Source: Nemertoderma westbladi (taxonomy: Eukaryota; Xenacoelomorpha; Nemertodermatida; Nemertodermatidae). Taken from it: DNA of 33,361 nucleotides. The stretch covers positions 1-33,361 of the forward strand of contig JAUCBJ010000273.1 in NCBI GenBank assembly GCA_032718475.1, in the 5' to 3' direction. The translations under genes were made by a program, and so were the position numbers. This document shows, piece by piece, positions 1-8,791 of this stretch. Each line of letters starts with the position of its first letter. The first letter of the stretch is position 1. The notes under the pieces are model-generated. The model had not been told where the DNA came from. It did not search any database and worked only from the letters and a program-made list of their open reading frames with translations.

Positions 1-1949
1 AGCGGCGTCAAAGTGGTCGGTGCCTGCATTAGCAGGTGTGCCGGTGTCAAAGCGAACTGAGATTGTTTGTCATCGGGTACTAATACTATTGGTCTAGTAT
101 TTAGTATTGCCTCGATTTCAACAAACAATGTTGTCAGTTGGTCGTCTGTTAATATGTGGTTTACTGGAATGACCTTTGCCATGGCTGTCTTTATAGATCT
201 AATCAATCTCTCCCAGACTCCGCCTCTCCAAGGACTATCTGGAGGATTAAACTTCCAAACAATCTTGTGAGGTTGTAGTTCGTTCGATATTTGATCATGA
301 TCTAATTTCTTAAAGGCTCTAGCAATCTCATTCCGAGCACCAACAAAGTTTGTCCCTTGGTCTGAGTACAAGCATTTTACTAGTCCGCGTCTAGCGATAA
401 ATCGCCGCAGTGCTAGTATAAACGCGTTGGTGGAAAGATCCATCACACGTTCAATATGAACTGCCCTACTGGACATACATGTGAAAATCAGTCCCCAGCG
501 TTTTACTAGTATACGTCCACGTTTCGTATGTATGGGACCAAAGCAATCAATTCCAGTCTCTGTAAAAGGTGGTTTGAATGCTTGAAGTCGTGCTTGTGGT
601 AGTTCACTCATTTCTTGGGTACCTATTCTAGAATGTACCTTTTTACAAATAATACACGTACGCGTCACTGAACTTAACGCTTTACTGGGTCTAATTAATA
701 CAAATCTAGTACGTAAGTAGGAAAGACAGTGGTGTCTTCCAGCGTGTTTCAGATGTAAGTGTGCGTCCAGTATCATTGCACGTTGTAGTTCGTGGTGTTG
801 CGGTATTATTATTGGGTACCTAAAGTTTGTGTTAAAGTCAATGTTTTGAAGCCGAGATTTATGACAAATTAAGCCATTATAAATTATCGGACTCCAACTC
901 AGTATTGGTGACGACTTGATTGGTTGACCTTGATTTATGGATGTGAATTCGCGTGCGAAATATCGCAGTTGGTAATGGCGAATTAATTTAATCTCACACC
1001 TGTCAATCTCAGCCAATGTAAGTCGACGTGTAAAGTCACGTTTGCCTTTAACGTATTGTACAAAACGTACAATCCACGCTAGTTTTCGGCAAGCGTTCGA
1101 CCAAGAATCTGTTAAGTTTACAATACGGTCGACATGAGTATTTGTGACGTCATCAGGTAAGTCAATTGAGAATTTGGAAGGTTTTGAATTACTAGAAGGG
1201 CCCACGGGTCCGCCGGTAAGTATTCCCTTGTTGACTGTTGATCCATCCGGGTCTACAAGTAATTTGTCCTTCTTTGTCTTCTTACCTTGATTGTCGGTAC
1301 TTTGTAAGTCGATCGTTAATGGTGGTTTGAACTCTATGGGATCAGTGGGTTTCGGTAAACTTATTTTTCTGCCGACATTAATCCCAGGTCTCACCATAGG
1401 TTGCAAGTTCGGTATGTCTCTTGAGCGCAAAGTGACACCTGTATTTACATTAGCGTAGGTACTACCCACATCTGTAATACATGAGGTTTCACCGTGCTTA
1501 TGGTTGCTCAAGTGTGTCAAAATTGGTAGTTTGTCAATACAAGGCCGCTCCAATAGGGAAACTGCGGCTTTATTGTTAGTCAATACATTACTAGTGTCTA
1601 GTCGACTGTCTAGTAATGTGTCTGGCGATACGTCCGGTAACGTATCTAGTTGTTTGTCAATAGAAGGCCGCTCCAATAGAGAAACTGCGGCTTTACTGTT
1701 TGTCAGTATGTCACTAGTGTCTGGTAGAACATTTTGTGATATGTCTGGCAAAACGTCTGGTTGACCGTCTAGTAACGTGTCTGGTTGACCGTCTGGCGAT
1801 ATGTCTGGTGTAGAAAGGCTCGCAAGTCTTCCTCTCTTAACCTTTGAAGTTATATCTTTCCATTTCGCCTTCGGTTTTTTCTTGAGTTTTGCCGCCCCGT
1901 CGTCCTTTTCTTTGTCTTCCCCTTTTTTGGTTTCTTGATTTCGGCGTCC
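1..1949 (-). CDS. BEL/Pao Pol: RNase H-integrase linker and integrase (-1 frame, partial)
   Basis: This frame is open from a TAA at 1950-1952 to the window edge and has no start codon of its own; it overlaps the end of the upstream RT/RNase H frame by about 100 bp and is offset by -1. It begins with a lysine-rich stretch, followed by a low-complexity linker of PD-x-x-PD-type repeats. Next comes an H2C2 zinc-binding region (DAHLHLKHAG, then CIIC). The DDE core follows: Asp at 546-548 (GIDCFGP), Asp at 360-362 (SDQGTNF) and Glu at 210-212 (WERLIR). The last visible motif, LTPAHLL, is typical of BEL/Pao integrases just past the core. The enzyme would insert element cDNA into host DNA. The C-terminus lies outside the window. 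No stop or frameshift is seen in about 650 codons. Confidence 0.85.
1531..1815 (-). repeat. Repetitive linker between RNase H and integrase
   Basis: A segment with the core GGCCGCTCCAATAG on the plus strand occurs twice, starting near 1531 and 1654 (123 bp, 41 codons apart). Around these copies the -1 frame encodes many short units of the type PDTLLDGQPD and PDISPD. The array lies in coding sequence and keeps the frame. It is probably a flexible spacer in the polyprotein. Confidence 0.6.
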
Positions 1950-4900
1950 TTAGGAATGGTGTTGGACTTGTTGTCGTATAACGGAGGCCAATCTTGTGTC
2001 GATTTCTGCAAGAACTGGGGTCCGTGTTGCCAAAACTCTTTGTTCTCCGGTTTACAGAATTCCTCAGGCATCATTCCTCGCGACGCAATATCAGCTGGGT
2101 TTTGTGGTCCGGGACAATGTCGCCAATCCTCTTTTATTGAACGGTCTAGAATTTCCGCGCGACGGTTAGCTACGAATGTCTTGAATTCGAGTGTGTCGTT
2201 GTTTATGTAAAATAAAACCAACGTCGCGTCAGTCCAATAAAATATCTGTAAACTCGACTGTAGTTCTGTCTGTATGAGGTTCACGATGGTGGTTGACAGG
2301 GTTGCGGCTTGTAGCTCAGCTCGTGGTGTCGTCATATACTTAGTAGGCATGGTCTTAGCCTTAGAAGTAATGAGCGAAACATCGAACTCGTCTGATTCTA
2401 CTTGTCTGCGCAAGTACGCTGCCACACCAAAACCGTTGTCACTGGCGTCAGAAAAACAGTGTAGTTCCAAGTTGTCAGGAAATGTACTTTGTAATGGAAA
2501 GTAAACCCTGGGTATGAAATAATCCTCTAGCGAAGATAATTCCGCCTCCCAGGTCTTCCATAAGTCCACTTGGTCTGATGAGATCGGCTCGTCCCATGTT
2601 AGTCCATCCTTCCATATACTGCGCATATAAATGCGGGCTTGCAGTATCACTGGACTGATGAATCCTAACGGATCGAACAATCGGCTCAATTTTGACAAGC
2701 ATGATCTCTTTGTCAGTGTGTTCCCTTGACTGTCCAGTCTCACTTTCACTCGAAAGTTGTCTGTGTTTGGGTCCCAAAAGAGCCCCAACACCTTAGTCGT
2801 CGGTAGTGGTTCGAACTCTAGGTCTATGTCACCACCTCCACGCTCAGTCGTTCCGAACGAGTCTACTAATTCGGCACTGTTTGAGGCGAATTTGGTGAGG
2901 TTAAAACCTCCGCCCGCTAAGCAGTCCCGTAATTGATGTGCTACTGTTGTAGCACGTTCTACTGTGTCGCAACTCTGTAAACCGTCATCGACGTAAAAGT
3001 CACGTTCTACGATTTTAATTATCTCTGGGTCATATAGATGTTTCTGATCCCTAGCGGCCTGCTTTAGGGCGTACATCGTACAATTTGGGCTGTCTCTGGC
3101 ACCGAAAACGCGAACTTGCATTTGGTAAGTCGCCGGTGGTAGACTTAAATCTCCTTCCGGGTACCAGAGGAACCGCAAACTGTCTCTGTCTCGCTCTAAC
3201 GCTTTTACTTGGTGAAACATCGCTTCAACGTCGCAAGTAAAGGCTACTTGACGCTGACGGAAGCGCATAATCACCCCCATAAGATAATTATTCATGTTCG
3301 GTCCATCCATCAACTCACTATTGAGGGACATTCCCTCAAACAGAGCCGCACAGTCATTGACTACACGTACTTTGTCTGGTTTGTCGGGGTGTCTCACGTA
3401 GTGATGTGGCAAGTAGTACGTCTGGTCGGTCACTCGCTCCGGGTTAGTCATTCGGATAGCGTATCCCTTTGTCAAATACGTTTCCATCTGAGTGTTGTAC
3501 TGCAGATGGGCCTTCTCGTCCTTTAATAGACGTTGCCGTATTGAGTGTAGACGTCTTAAAGCCAGTGGATAGTTGTTTATAAGTTTAGGACTTTGGCTAC
3601 GCCATAACATCCCTACCTCATAATGTCCGTCTTTCGTCTGGTGGATAGTATCTTCCATGATCTTCAGAGATTGTTTCTCCTGTTCCGACATACAAGGTTC
3701 GTAGCTACCAGGTTCAGCTGTATCTTGTTCTAACCACCTGATAGTCTTCTTCGTTAATTCTTTGTCCAAGGCGGCTTGTTCCAACTGATGATTTTTCAAC
3801 GCGTCATCATCGATATCGACGGGCACTGTTGAGGTTATTGGGGTAGGTAGACTCGCAAGCCTATCATCTGTCGTCGATGGAATCTCTAGCTGACTCGTCT
3901 TCTCCCCAAGTTCTAAACTCACCTGGTGGGTTAGCTGCTCCTTGTGACTTATCATACTAGTTACACGTCTGTCATGTTTTGTCGACTGTAGTGTAGTATG
4001 GTTCACGTCGTGTGAGAAGGAATGAACTGAATTTGTTGTTAATAAACTACATGTACTCTGTACATCGTCTTCCTCGTCACTTACGTCTAGTGTGCGCACA
4101 GGCGCTCGAGTATACCACCCTATCGGCGTTCTGCAGGCGTATGCGTTTCCCGCTACAACTGCCGATGGTCTGGTTTCCCACACCTGATGTAGGTTGAATT
4201 GGTCCGTCCCGATCAGCATTGCTACCGATCTATAATTGACAGGACATTCGGGTACACCAAGGTGTCTGAAATACTTACGGTCCTCTAGAGATTGTTCCGG
4301 CACTGGACCTAGTAGGTTACTAAAGTCCTTCGTAGCCGCGAAGGTTAAATCTTTAAAGGGCAACAAAGACCTCTCCCTCTCGCTGTGTTGCGATTTTGGA
4401 AGAAGAGAGTCTAAGTCCAACTTAACTCGTGTCACTGGTATTGCACGCTGTCCGTGCATACTACTTACTGTATAACTGACATGTTTACCTTGTCTGAGAT
4501 CCGTCACGACGTCAGCTATCTTTTCATCCACGTAACTGTGAGATGAGGCTGAATCTAGAATCGCATAGATCCTCTTACTCCCCTTTGTGCCAGTAACCTT
4601 AATCGGGATTACACTGAATCCCTTCAGTTGATCAGTGGTCAGGAGCGCGATCGACGGTTGTTCGTCTCCATTGGAATATTCGTCGTCGTCTTCTGATTCT
4701 TCGTCCGACGATCCGGACTGTTCTGAGAAGCAATCCTCAATATGGGTCACGAAGGTTGGAGTCGTCTTCGATTCTCGTTTTCGGTAGGCCGCATCACATC
4801 TCGCTGCCGCTTCCGGATGTTCCCTGGCGAAGCGTTTTGTCGGCGTGTGGCTGTCTGTGTGGAGCAGACCGTCGTGGTTGCGTCCACAGGATGGACAAGT

Positions 4901-7900
4901 GTCGGTATTTGGGCAATCTTTACGGACGTGTCCGTGTCGTGTACACCGCCAACAAGAGTCCAGTGGCCGTATTTGCAGCCGTCGTTCTTCCGAGTTCAAC
5001 TCGCGAAATTGTCGACAACCTCGTAACTTGTGACCGATATACCGCTTACCTAGATGCTCGCAGTATTGGCAGCCGTTGAAGTCGGTGCTGAGTTGCTGTC
5101 TCGTCTGTTTTGTCCCAATGGGCGCAGATACCCTACCTCCGTCCGAGAATTGTCGTAATTCCGTCGGTGTGGTGTAAGTGGCCGTCTTAGTGGATGTTGT
5201 CTGGGGTTTTTGTCGGTTGGAGGATGGCAATGTGATCCCTTCTGCCACGATGTGCTGGTCGGTGTAGTTAGATCGAGTTTCTACTACCGCCTCCCTGGAT
5301 ATTAAAAGGTACACATCTTCTAATTTTAGGAATCCTCCTCGCTCCTCTCGCTGGTATTCGACCTTTCTCCACTCCCGACGAAGTCGATGGTGGAGTCGTC
5401 CTATGATCTTTAATAGGACTGTAGGGGTATTCCCGTAATCAAGTTGTCCAATTGATCTTAAGGTAGTGATAGCGTTCTTGATCTCGTCAGCTAGTTTTAG
5501 TAAGTCGACGGGTTTAGTGATAGCCCCTCCCTTACAGAGTTCCTCTATTACTGACCTGGCCATGCTCACTGTACCTCCGTATATCGAAGTTAAACGATCG
5601 TACGCTAGTTCGAAAGCGTCCGGTACACCGACGAAAGTCTCCGCCAAACGTTTAGGTTCTCCTGACAACGTTTGAAGCAGGTAATTGAACTTCTCCCGTG
5701 ATGTAAAGGCGCACACGGCGATCTGGGATTCGATATAGTCTACGAAGGTATGCCAGTGTTTTGAGCTACCGGAGAACTTCGGTGGTTGTTGTACCGGCAA
5801 TCCCTGTCTGGCTGCGAATTTCGCTATCTCCTCGGCAACGTTCAGAGTTTCGCGTCCTTGGTTGGTAATCTGGTTGATATCCCTTCTTGGCGCTTTTCCC
5901 TGATACGATGTGGGGTTTGAAGGTACCGGTCTTTGTGGTTCCTTCGGGTGTCTATTGTGTTCGAATTCGGAATTTCTCGAACTGTCGGTGTAACCTTCCT
6001 CCAGACGTTCCTCGATCTGAGCCAACTTGTTGACAACTGGTCGCAGGATGTCGGCGAACTGTTGTGTACTAATTGCGTCCGTTGGTTGTAACGCCTTCTG
6101 TGTTGGTGTATTCTGTGGAGGATTGTCTGCAAAAGAGTTGTCTGAACGCTCGCGTTTGTATTCATTGGCCGCCCCTGTTCTAAATACCTCGCGTTTCGGG
6201 TAATCCGATTCGCTCGAAGTACTACTATCATCTGGATATGGTGGTCGACGTGTTCGCGTTCGTTGCGTCGTACGAATTCTCACGTTACGTTTCGGAACAT
6301 CGTCCACTGATCTCCGTTGTTCGGTAGGCTCACAAGTCTTCCTCGAAGTCGTAGATTGCGATGTAAATTGGTTGAATGGTCGTGTCTCCACTGTTCTCCG
6401 TTGTTCGGTAGGCTCACAAGTCTTCCTCGAAGTCGTAGATTGCGATGTAAATTGGTTGAACGGTCGCGTCTCTGTTCTCCGTTGTTCGGTAGGCTCACAA
6501 GTCTTCCTCGAAGTCGTAGATTGCGATGTAAATTGGTTGAACTTTCGCGTATCCACTAGTCTCCGTTGTTCGGTAGGCTCACAAGTCTTCCTCGAAGTCG
6601 TAGATTGCGATGCAAACTGGTTGATCGGTCGCGTATCCACTAGTCTCCGTTGTTCGGTAGGCTCACAAGTCTTCCTCGAAGTCGTAGATTGCGATGCAAA
6701 CTGAACCGGTGGTCGGACGACAGCGTTTGAATCAAAAGGCCTTGTAGGCCGAAATGTCATTGGGTATTCGTAGTACGTAACGGGTTTAGGTGTCAAAGGT
6801 GGACTCACCTGTTTTGTCGTCAGTAGTGCAGGTCCGACTAATAAACTACTACGATCTGTAATCGGTGGGTTACTTACCTTGACTTTCGGAATAGGCGACG
6901 ACGTTGCTCTTGGCGGTGTAAACTTGTCCGGAATAACAAACCTGTGTTCCGTCACACCATGGATAGGAGAGATATCGATGCTACCAGCAATCGAAACAGG
7001 TTCCTTAGTCGTAACCGGTGCAAACATATGAGTTACCTGTGGGAATCGTTGACACAAGTCCTTTACTAATTGTCGTTCCCGTCCGGGTGCTCCCACACTT
7101 CCTTCCTTCTTCCGTTCCTGAATTTGGCGATGTCTTACCTCTATCTGGTCCAAATCATGTCCGTCTCGAGATCTCATTGATCGATCGCGGGCTAGAAGAT
7201 CCAGATTTTCCTTGGTTTCGGCTAATTCTCTCGCCCTTTTCTCAAGTTCGAAACGAAGTTTAACTTCCTTTTCTCGTTGTTCCGTTTGTTGTTGTTGCGC
7301 CTCGAACTCTGCTTGTCGTATCGCTTGTTGGGCTTTTATTTGCCGTGTCTTCATCTCGACTCTGGCTTCCGAAACTAATCTTTTTCTTTCTAACTCTGCC
7401 GCTGCCGTTTGTCGCTCTAACTCGGCTGCCGCCGTTTGTCGCTCTAACTCGGCTGCTGCCGTTTGTCGCTCTAACTCGGCTGCCGCCGTTTGTCGCTCTA
7501 ACTCGGCCGCTGCCGCTGCCGTTTGTCGCTCTAACTCGGCTGTTGCCGTTCGTTGCGCTAACTCGGCCGCTGCCGCTTGTTGGGCAATGTCCAACTCTAA
7601 CTTTTCCATTTCGGCCGCTTCGAGTTCGGCTTGTTCCTGCAGATGAGAGATTCTCGCTACATTCGCAACACGTATTTTCTCTTCCTCTACCGCTGTTTGT
7701 ATCATTAGAAGTTGAGCTTGTTCTTCCATCTCGTGTTGCTGTCTGTAGAACTGTTGCTGTTGTCGAGCAACTTCTGACGTGACCATACTTCCCTCGCAGA
7801 TTTCGCTACGAATACTTACCAATGATTGATTCAATATTCCCGGTGCCGATTCAATTTGTGCGAATGAAGTTTCCCTCGTGTATTCCGGCACGGTTTCCAA

Positions 7901-7924
7901 ATCGCCGACGTCTTCGCCGCACAT
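1850..7924 (-). CDS. BEL/Pao Gag-protease-reverse transcriptase-RNase H polyprotein
   Basis: An intact 2024-codon ORF beginning with ATG. Residues about 45-265 form a Glu/Gln/Ala-rich coiled coil with repeated ELERQTAAA units (about 117-179). Residues about 402-540 carry five near-identical 27-28-residue repeats with the core KTCEPTEQRR. A DUF1759-like gag region lies near 720-860. A zinc knuckle follows (C991-x2-C994-x4-H999-x4-C1004) with further Cys/His pairs after it. The aspartic protease has D1124 in LDSAS. The RT has YVDD at residues 1644-1647 (2984-2995). RNase H starts around D1826 (CFSDAS) and includes TPRAEL and the late DIASRG motif. The C-terminus is a basic Lys/Arg/Asn tail read in the zero frame only; integrase continues in the -1 frame. 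The frame is also open upstream of the ATG back to the UGA of the gag N-terminal ORF, so the ATG may be internal. Confidence 0.9.
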   Translation of the reverse strand: MCGEDVGDLETVPEYTRETSFAQIESAPGILNQSLVSIRSEICEGSMVTSEVARQQQQFYRQQHEMEEQAQLLMIQTAVEEEKIRVANVARISHLQEQAELEAAEMEKLELDIAQQAAAAELAQRTATAELERQTAAAAAELERQTAAAELERQTAAAELERQTAAAELERQTAAAELERKRLVSEARVEMKTRQIKAQQAIRQAEFEAQQQQTEQREKEVKLRFELEKRARELAETKENLDLLARDRSMRSRDGHDLDQIEVRHRQIQERKKEGSVGAPGRERQLVKDLCQRFPQVTHMFAPVTTKEPVSIAGSIDISPIHGVTEHRFVIPDKFTPPRATSSPIPKVKVSNPPITDRSSLLVGPALLTTKQVSPPLTPKPVTYYEYPMTFRPTRPFDSNAVVRPPVQFASQSTTSRKTCEPTEQRRLVDTRPINQFASQSTTSRKTCEPTEQRRLVDTRKFNQFTSQSTTSRKTCEPTEQRRTETRPFNQFTSQSTTSRKTCEPTEQRRTVETRPFNQFTSQSTTSRKTCEPTEQRRSVDDVPKRNVRIRTTQRTRTRRPPYPDDSSTSSESDYPKREVFRTGAANEYKRERSDNSFADNPPQNTPTQKALQPTDAISTQQFADILRPVVNKLAQIEERLEEGYTDSSRNSEFEHNRHPKEPQRPVPSNPTSYQGKAPRRDINQITNQGRETLNVAEEIAKFAARQGLPVQQPPKFSGSSKHWHTFVDYIESQIAVCAFTSREKFNYLLQTLSGEPKRLAETFVGVPDAFELAYDRLTSIYGGTVSMARSVIEELCKGGAITKPVDLLKLADEIKNAITTLRSIGQLDYGNTPTVLLKIIGRLHHRLRREWRKVEYQREERGGFLKLEDVYLLISREAVVETRSNYTDQHIVAEGITLPSSNRQKPQTTSTKTATYTTPTELRQFSDGGRVSAPIGTKQTRQQLSTDFNGCQYCEHLGKRYIGHKLRGCRQFRELNSEERRLQIRPLDSCWRCTRHGHVRKDCPNTDTCPSCGRNHDGLLHTDSHTPTKRFAREHPEAAARCDAAYRKRESKTTPTFVTHIEDCFSEQSGSSDEESEDDDEYSNGDEQPSIALLTTDQLKGFSVIPIKVTGTKGSKRIYAILDSASSHSYVDEKIADVVTDLRQGKHVSYTVSSMHGQRAIPVTRVKLDLDSLLPKSQHSERERSLLPFKDLTFAATKDFSNLLGPVPEQSLEDRKYFRHLGVPECPVNYRSVAMLIGTDQFNLHQVWETRPSAVVAGNAYACRTPIGWYTRAPVRTLDVSDEEDDVQSTCSLLTTNSVHSFSHDVNHTTLQSTKHDRRVTSMISHKEQLTHQVSLELGEKTSQLEIPSTTDDRLASLPTPITSTVPVDIDDDALKNHQLEQAALDKELTKKTIRWLEQDTAEPGSYEPCMSEQEKQSLKIMEDTIHQTKDGHYEVGMLWRSQSPKLINNYPLALRRLHSIRQRLLKDEKAHLQYNTQMETYLTKGYAIRMTNPERVTDQTYYLPHHYVRHPDKPDKVRVVNDCAALFEGMSLNSELMDGPNMNNYLMGVIMRFRQRQVAFTCDVEAMFHQVKALERDRDSLRFLWYPEGDLSLPPATYQMQVRVFGARDSPNCTMYALKQAARDQKHLYDPEIIKIVERDFYVDDGLQSCDTVERATTVAHQLRDCLAGGGFNLTKFASNSAELVDSFGTTERGGGDIDLEFEPLPTTKVLGLFWDPNTDNFRVKVRLDSQGNTLTKRSCLSKLSRLFDPLGFISPVILQARIYMRSIWKDGLTWDEPISSDQVDLWKTWEAELSSLEDYFIPRVYFPLQSTFPDNLELHCFSDASDNGFGVAAYLRRQVESDEFDVSLITSKAKTMPTKYMTTPRAELQAATLSTTIVNLIQTELQSSLQIFYWTDATLVLFYINNDTLEFKTFVANRRAEILDRSIKEDWRHCPGPQNPADIASRGMMPEEFCKPENKEFWQHGPQFLQKSTQDWPPLYDNKSNTIPKDAEIKKPKKGKTKKRTTGRQNSRKNRRRNGKI
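1922..1928 (-). other. A AAA AAG slippery heptamer, candidate -1 frameshift site
   Basis: On the minus strand the zero-frame codons are CCA AAA AAG GGG, giving a perfect X XXY YYZ heptamer. It lies inside the 100-bp overlap between the RT/RNase H frame (stop 1850-1852) and the integrase frame (opens after 1950). A one-base backward slip leads exactly into the integrase frame. I see no obvious strong hairpin just downstream; the sequence there is purine-rich. An accidental one-base indel remains possible. Confidence 0.5.
6312..6700 (-). repeat. Five-copy 81-84-bp tandem repeat inside gag
   Basis: Units begin with CTCCGTTGTTCGGTAGGCTC on the plus strand near 6312, 6396, 6477, 6561 and 6645. 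The spacing is 84 bp except for one 81-bp unit. Each encodes a 27-28-residue unit with the core TTSRKTCEPTEQRR. Copies are nearly identical, so the array expanded recently or is being homogenised. Lengths stay multiples of three, which preserves the gag frame. Confidence 0.85.
7389..7575 (-). repeat. 27-bp coiled-coil repeat in gag (ELERQTAAA)
   Basis: About six tandem 27-bp units encode nine-residue repeats of the type ELERQTAAA within a long predicted coiled coil. One unit is expanded by two alanine codons. The plus-strand unit is a TCTAACTCGGCTGC-type sequence ending in GTTTGTCGC. The plus-strand open frames over this region are shadows of the repeat. Confidence 0.8.
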
Positions 7925-7963
7925 GCGTAAGTGGTCCGTCAGGTGTTTTAATTGTCCATCCAG

Positions 7964-7966
7964 TCA
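7964..7966 (-). other. In-frame UGA between Gag-N and Gag-Pol, candidate readthrough stop
   Basis: The context is TAC TGA CTG on the minus strand. UGA followed by C is the leakiest stop context known in eukaryotes, and CUA/CUG-type followers are associated with readthrough. The same frame is open for 206 codons before the stop and for more than 2,000 after it. Reinitiation at the ATG at 7924 or a plain nonsense mutation are alternatives. Confidence 0.45.
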
Positions 7967-8584
7967 GTACAGTTCCTGTTCTTCCTCGGGCTGTAATAAT
8001 TCGTCCGAAACTGACTCACCTAACAACTGGTCCGCTTGTTCCTGTTGTATCTGTCTAATCGTCGACTTAAACTGAATCAGTTTCTCTCTAGCGATCATTA
8101 GTTTCTCGAGGATTCTAAGTTGAGTATCCATGTCCTGTCTCTGTCTAGCTAGATCTTGTAGACCAATTAGGTTATCTACGGACTTGTGTACTCTATTTTG
8201 TACTCTAACCTGGAGGGTGTAGAACTCGAATCGAGACATCGGAGCGGTCAACTCGTCTAATATGCGATGACCTTCTCCAATACTCCTGGTAATATGCGCC
8301 ATGTAACCTCCGACGCTTCTAACCACACTTTCTGTGCTTCCTGCTGAACTTACCAATTCCGTTTCCCTGTATCTAGGTTGCGGAACAGTTAGAAAGTCCT
8401 CGGTCCTGCCGTCGCCTCGTACTACGGCATCCGGTACTCCCGTTGGATGTACTGGTGACGCACACGGTGTAGGTTCGGTAGGCTCGCGAGTCTTCCCCTG
8501 TTGTTCTTCCGCTGCTGACTTATCCGCGTCACACGAGTCATAGTCGGTAGGTGTATTCTTCGTATAGTCTTGTTTGTCACTCAT
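7964..8584 (-). CDS. BEL/Pao Gag N-terminal ORF, 206 aa, ending in UGA
   Basis: This ORF starts at ATG 8584 and ends at TGA 7966-7964. It lies in the same frame as the 2024-codon ORF, whose ATG is only 13 codons further on, and those codons are all sense. The protein is acidic and polar at its N-terminus. From about residue 95 it becomes a helical, Gln/Arg-rich stretch resembling BEL gag N-terminal helices, with no zinc finger or membrane segment. A KTREPTE motif near residue 31 resembles the KTCEPTE core of the tandem repeats in the downstream ORF. It is probably the N-terminal part of Gag, made alone or extended by readthrough of the UGA. A nonsense mutation in a once-continuous gag-pol gene is the alternative. 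Confidence 0.7.
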   Translation of the reverse strand: MSDKQDYTKNTPTDYDSCDADKSAAEEQQGKTREPTEPTPCASPVHPTGVPDAVVRGDGRTEDFLTVPQPRYRETELVSSAGSTESVVRSVGGYMAHITRSIGEGHRILDELTAPMSRFEFYTLQVRVQNRVHKSVDNLIGLQDLARQRQDMDTQLRILEKLMIAREKLIQFKSTIRQIQQEQADQLLGESVSDELLQPEEEQELY

Positions 8585-8667
8585 TTCGGTAGTTGTAAGT
8601 CAAGTGAAGTGAGTGTCAAAGTATCGAGTTTACCGTATTTGTATAAAACGGTACTAATTACAGTCAT

Positions 8668-8791
8668 ATAAAATTAGCCTACCGGCCGATTTTATAGCAG
8701 ATGGATAAAATTAGCCTAGACGGCCAATTTTACAGCAAATAAATGTCACGGAATAAGTATATAATAAAATTAGCCTAGCGGCCAATTTTAT
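8668..8791. repeat. Three near-palindromic elements in the BEL leader
   Basis: Three copies of an imperfect palindrome with the left arm ATAAAATTAGCC and a right arm of GGCC(G/A)ATTTTA type lie at 8668-8695, 8705-8733 and 8764-8791. They sit 80-200 bp upstream of the gag start in the element's untranslated leader. In RNA each could form a hairpin with about a 10-bp stem and a 4-5-base loop. A role in genome dimerisation, packaging or translation control is possible but unproven. Confidence 0.7.

Noticed and set aside
7212-7782. Plus-strand open frames of about 144 residues with repeated Ala/Val/Arg/Ser
   Set aside because: They are antisense shadows of the 27-bp coiled-coil repeat in the BEL gag ORF.
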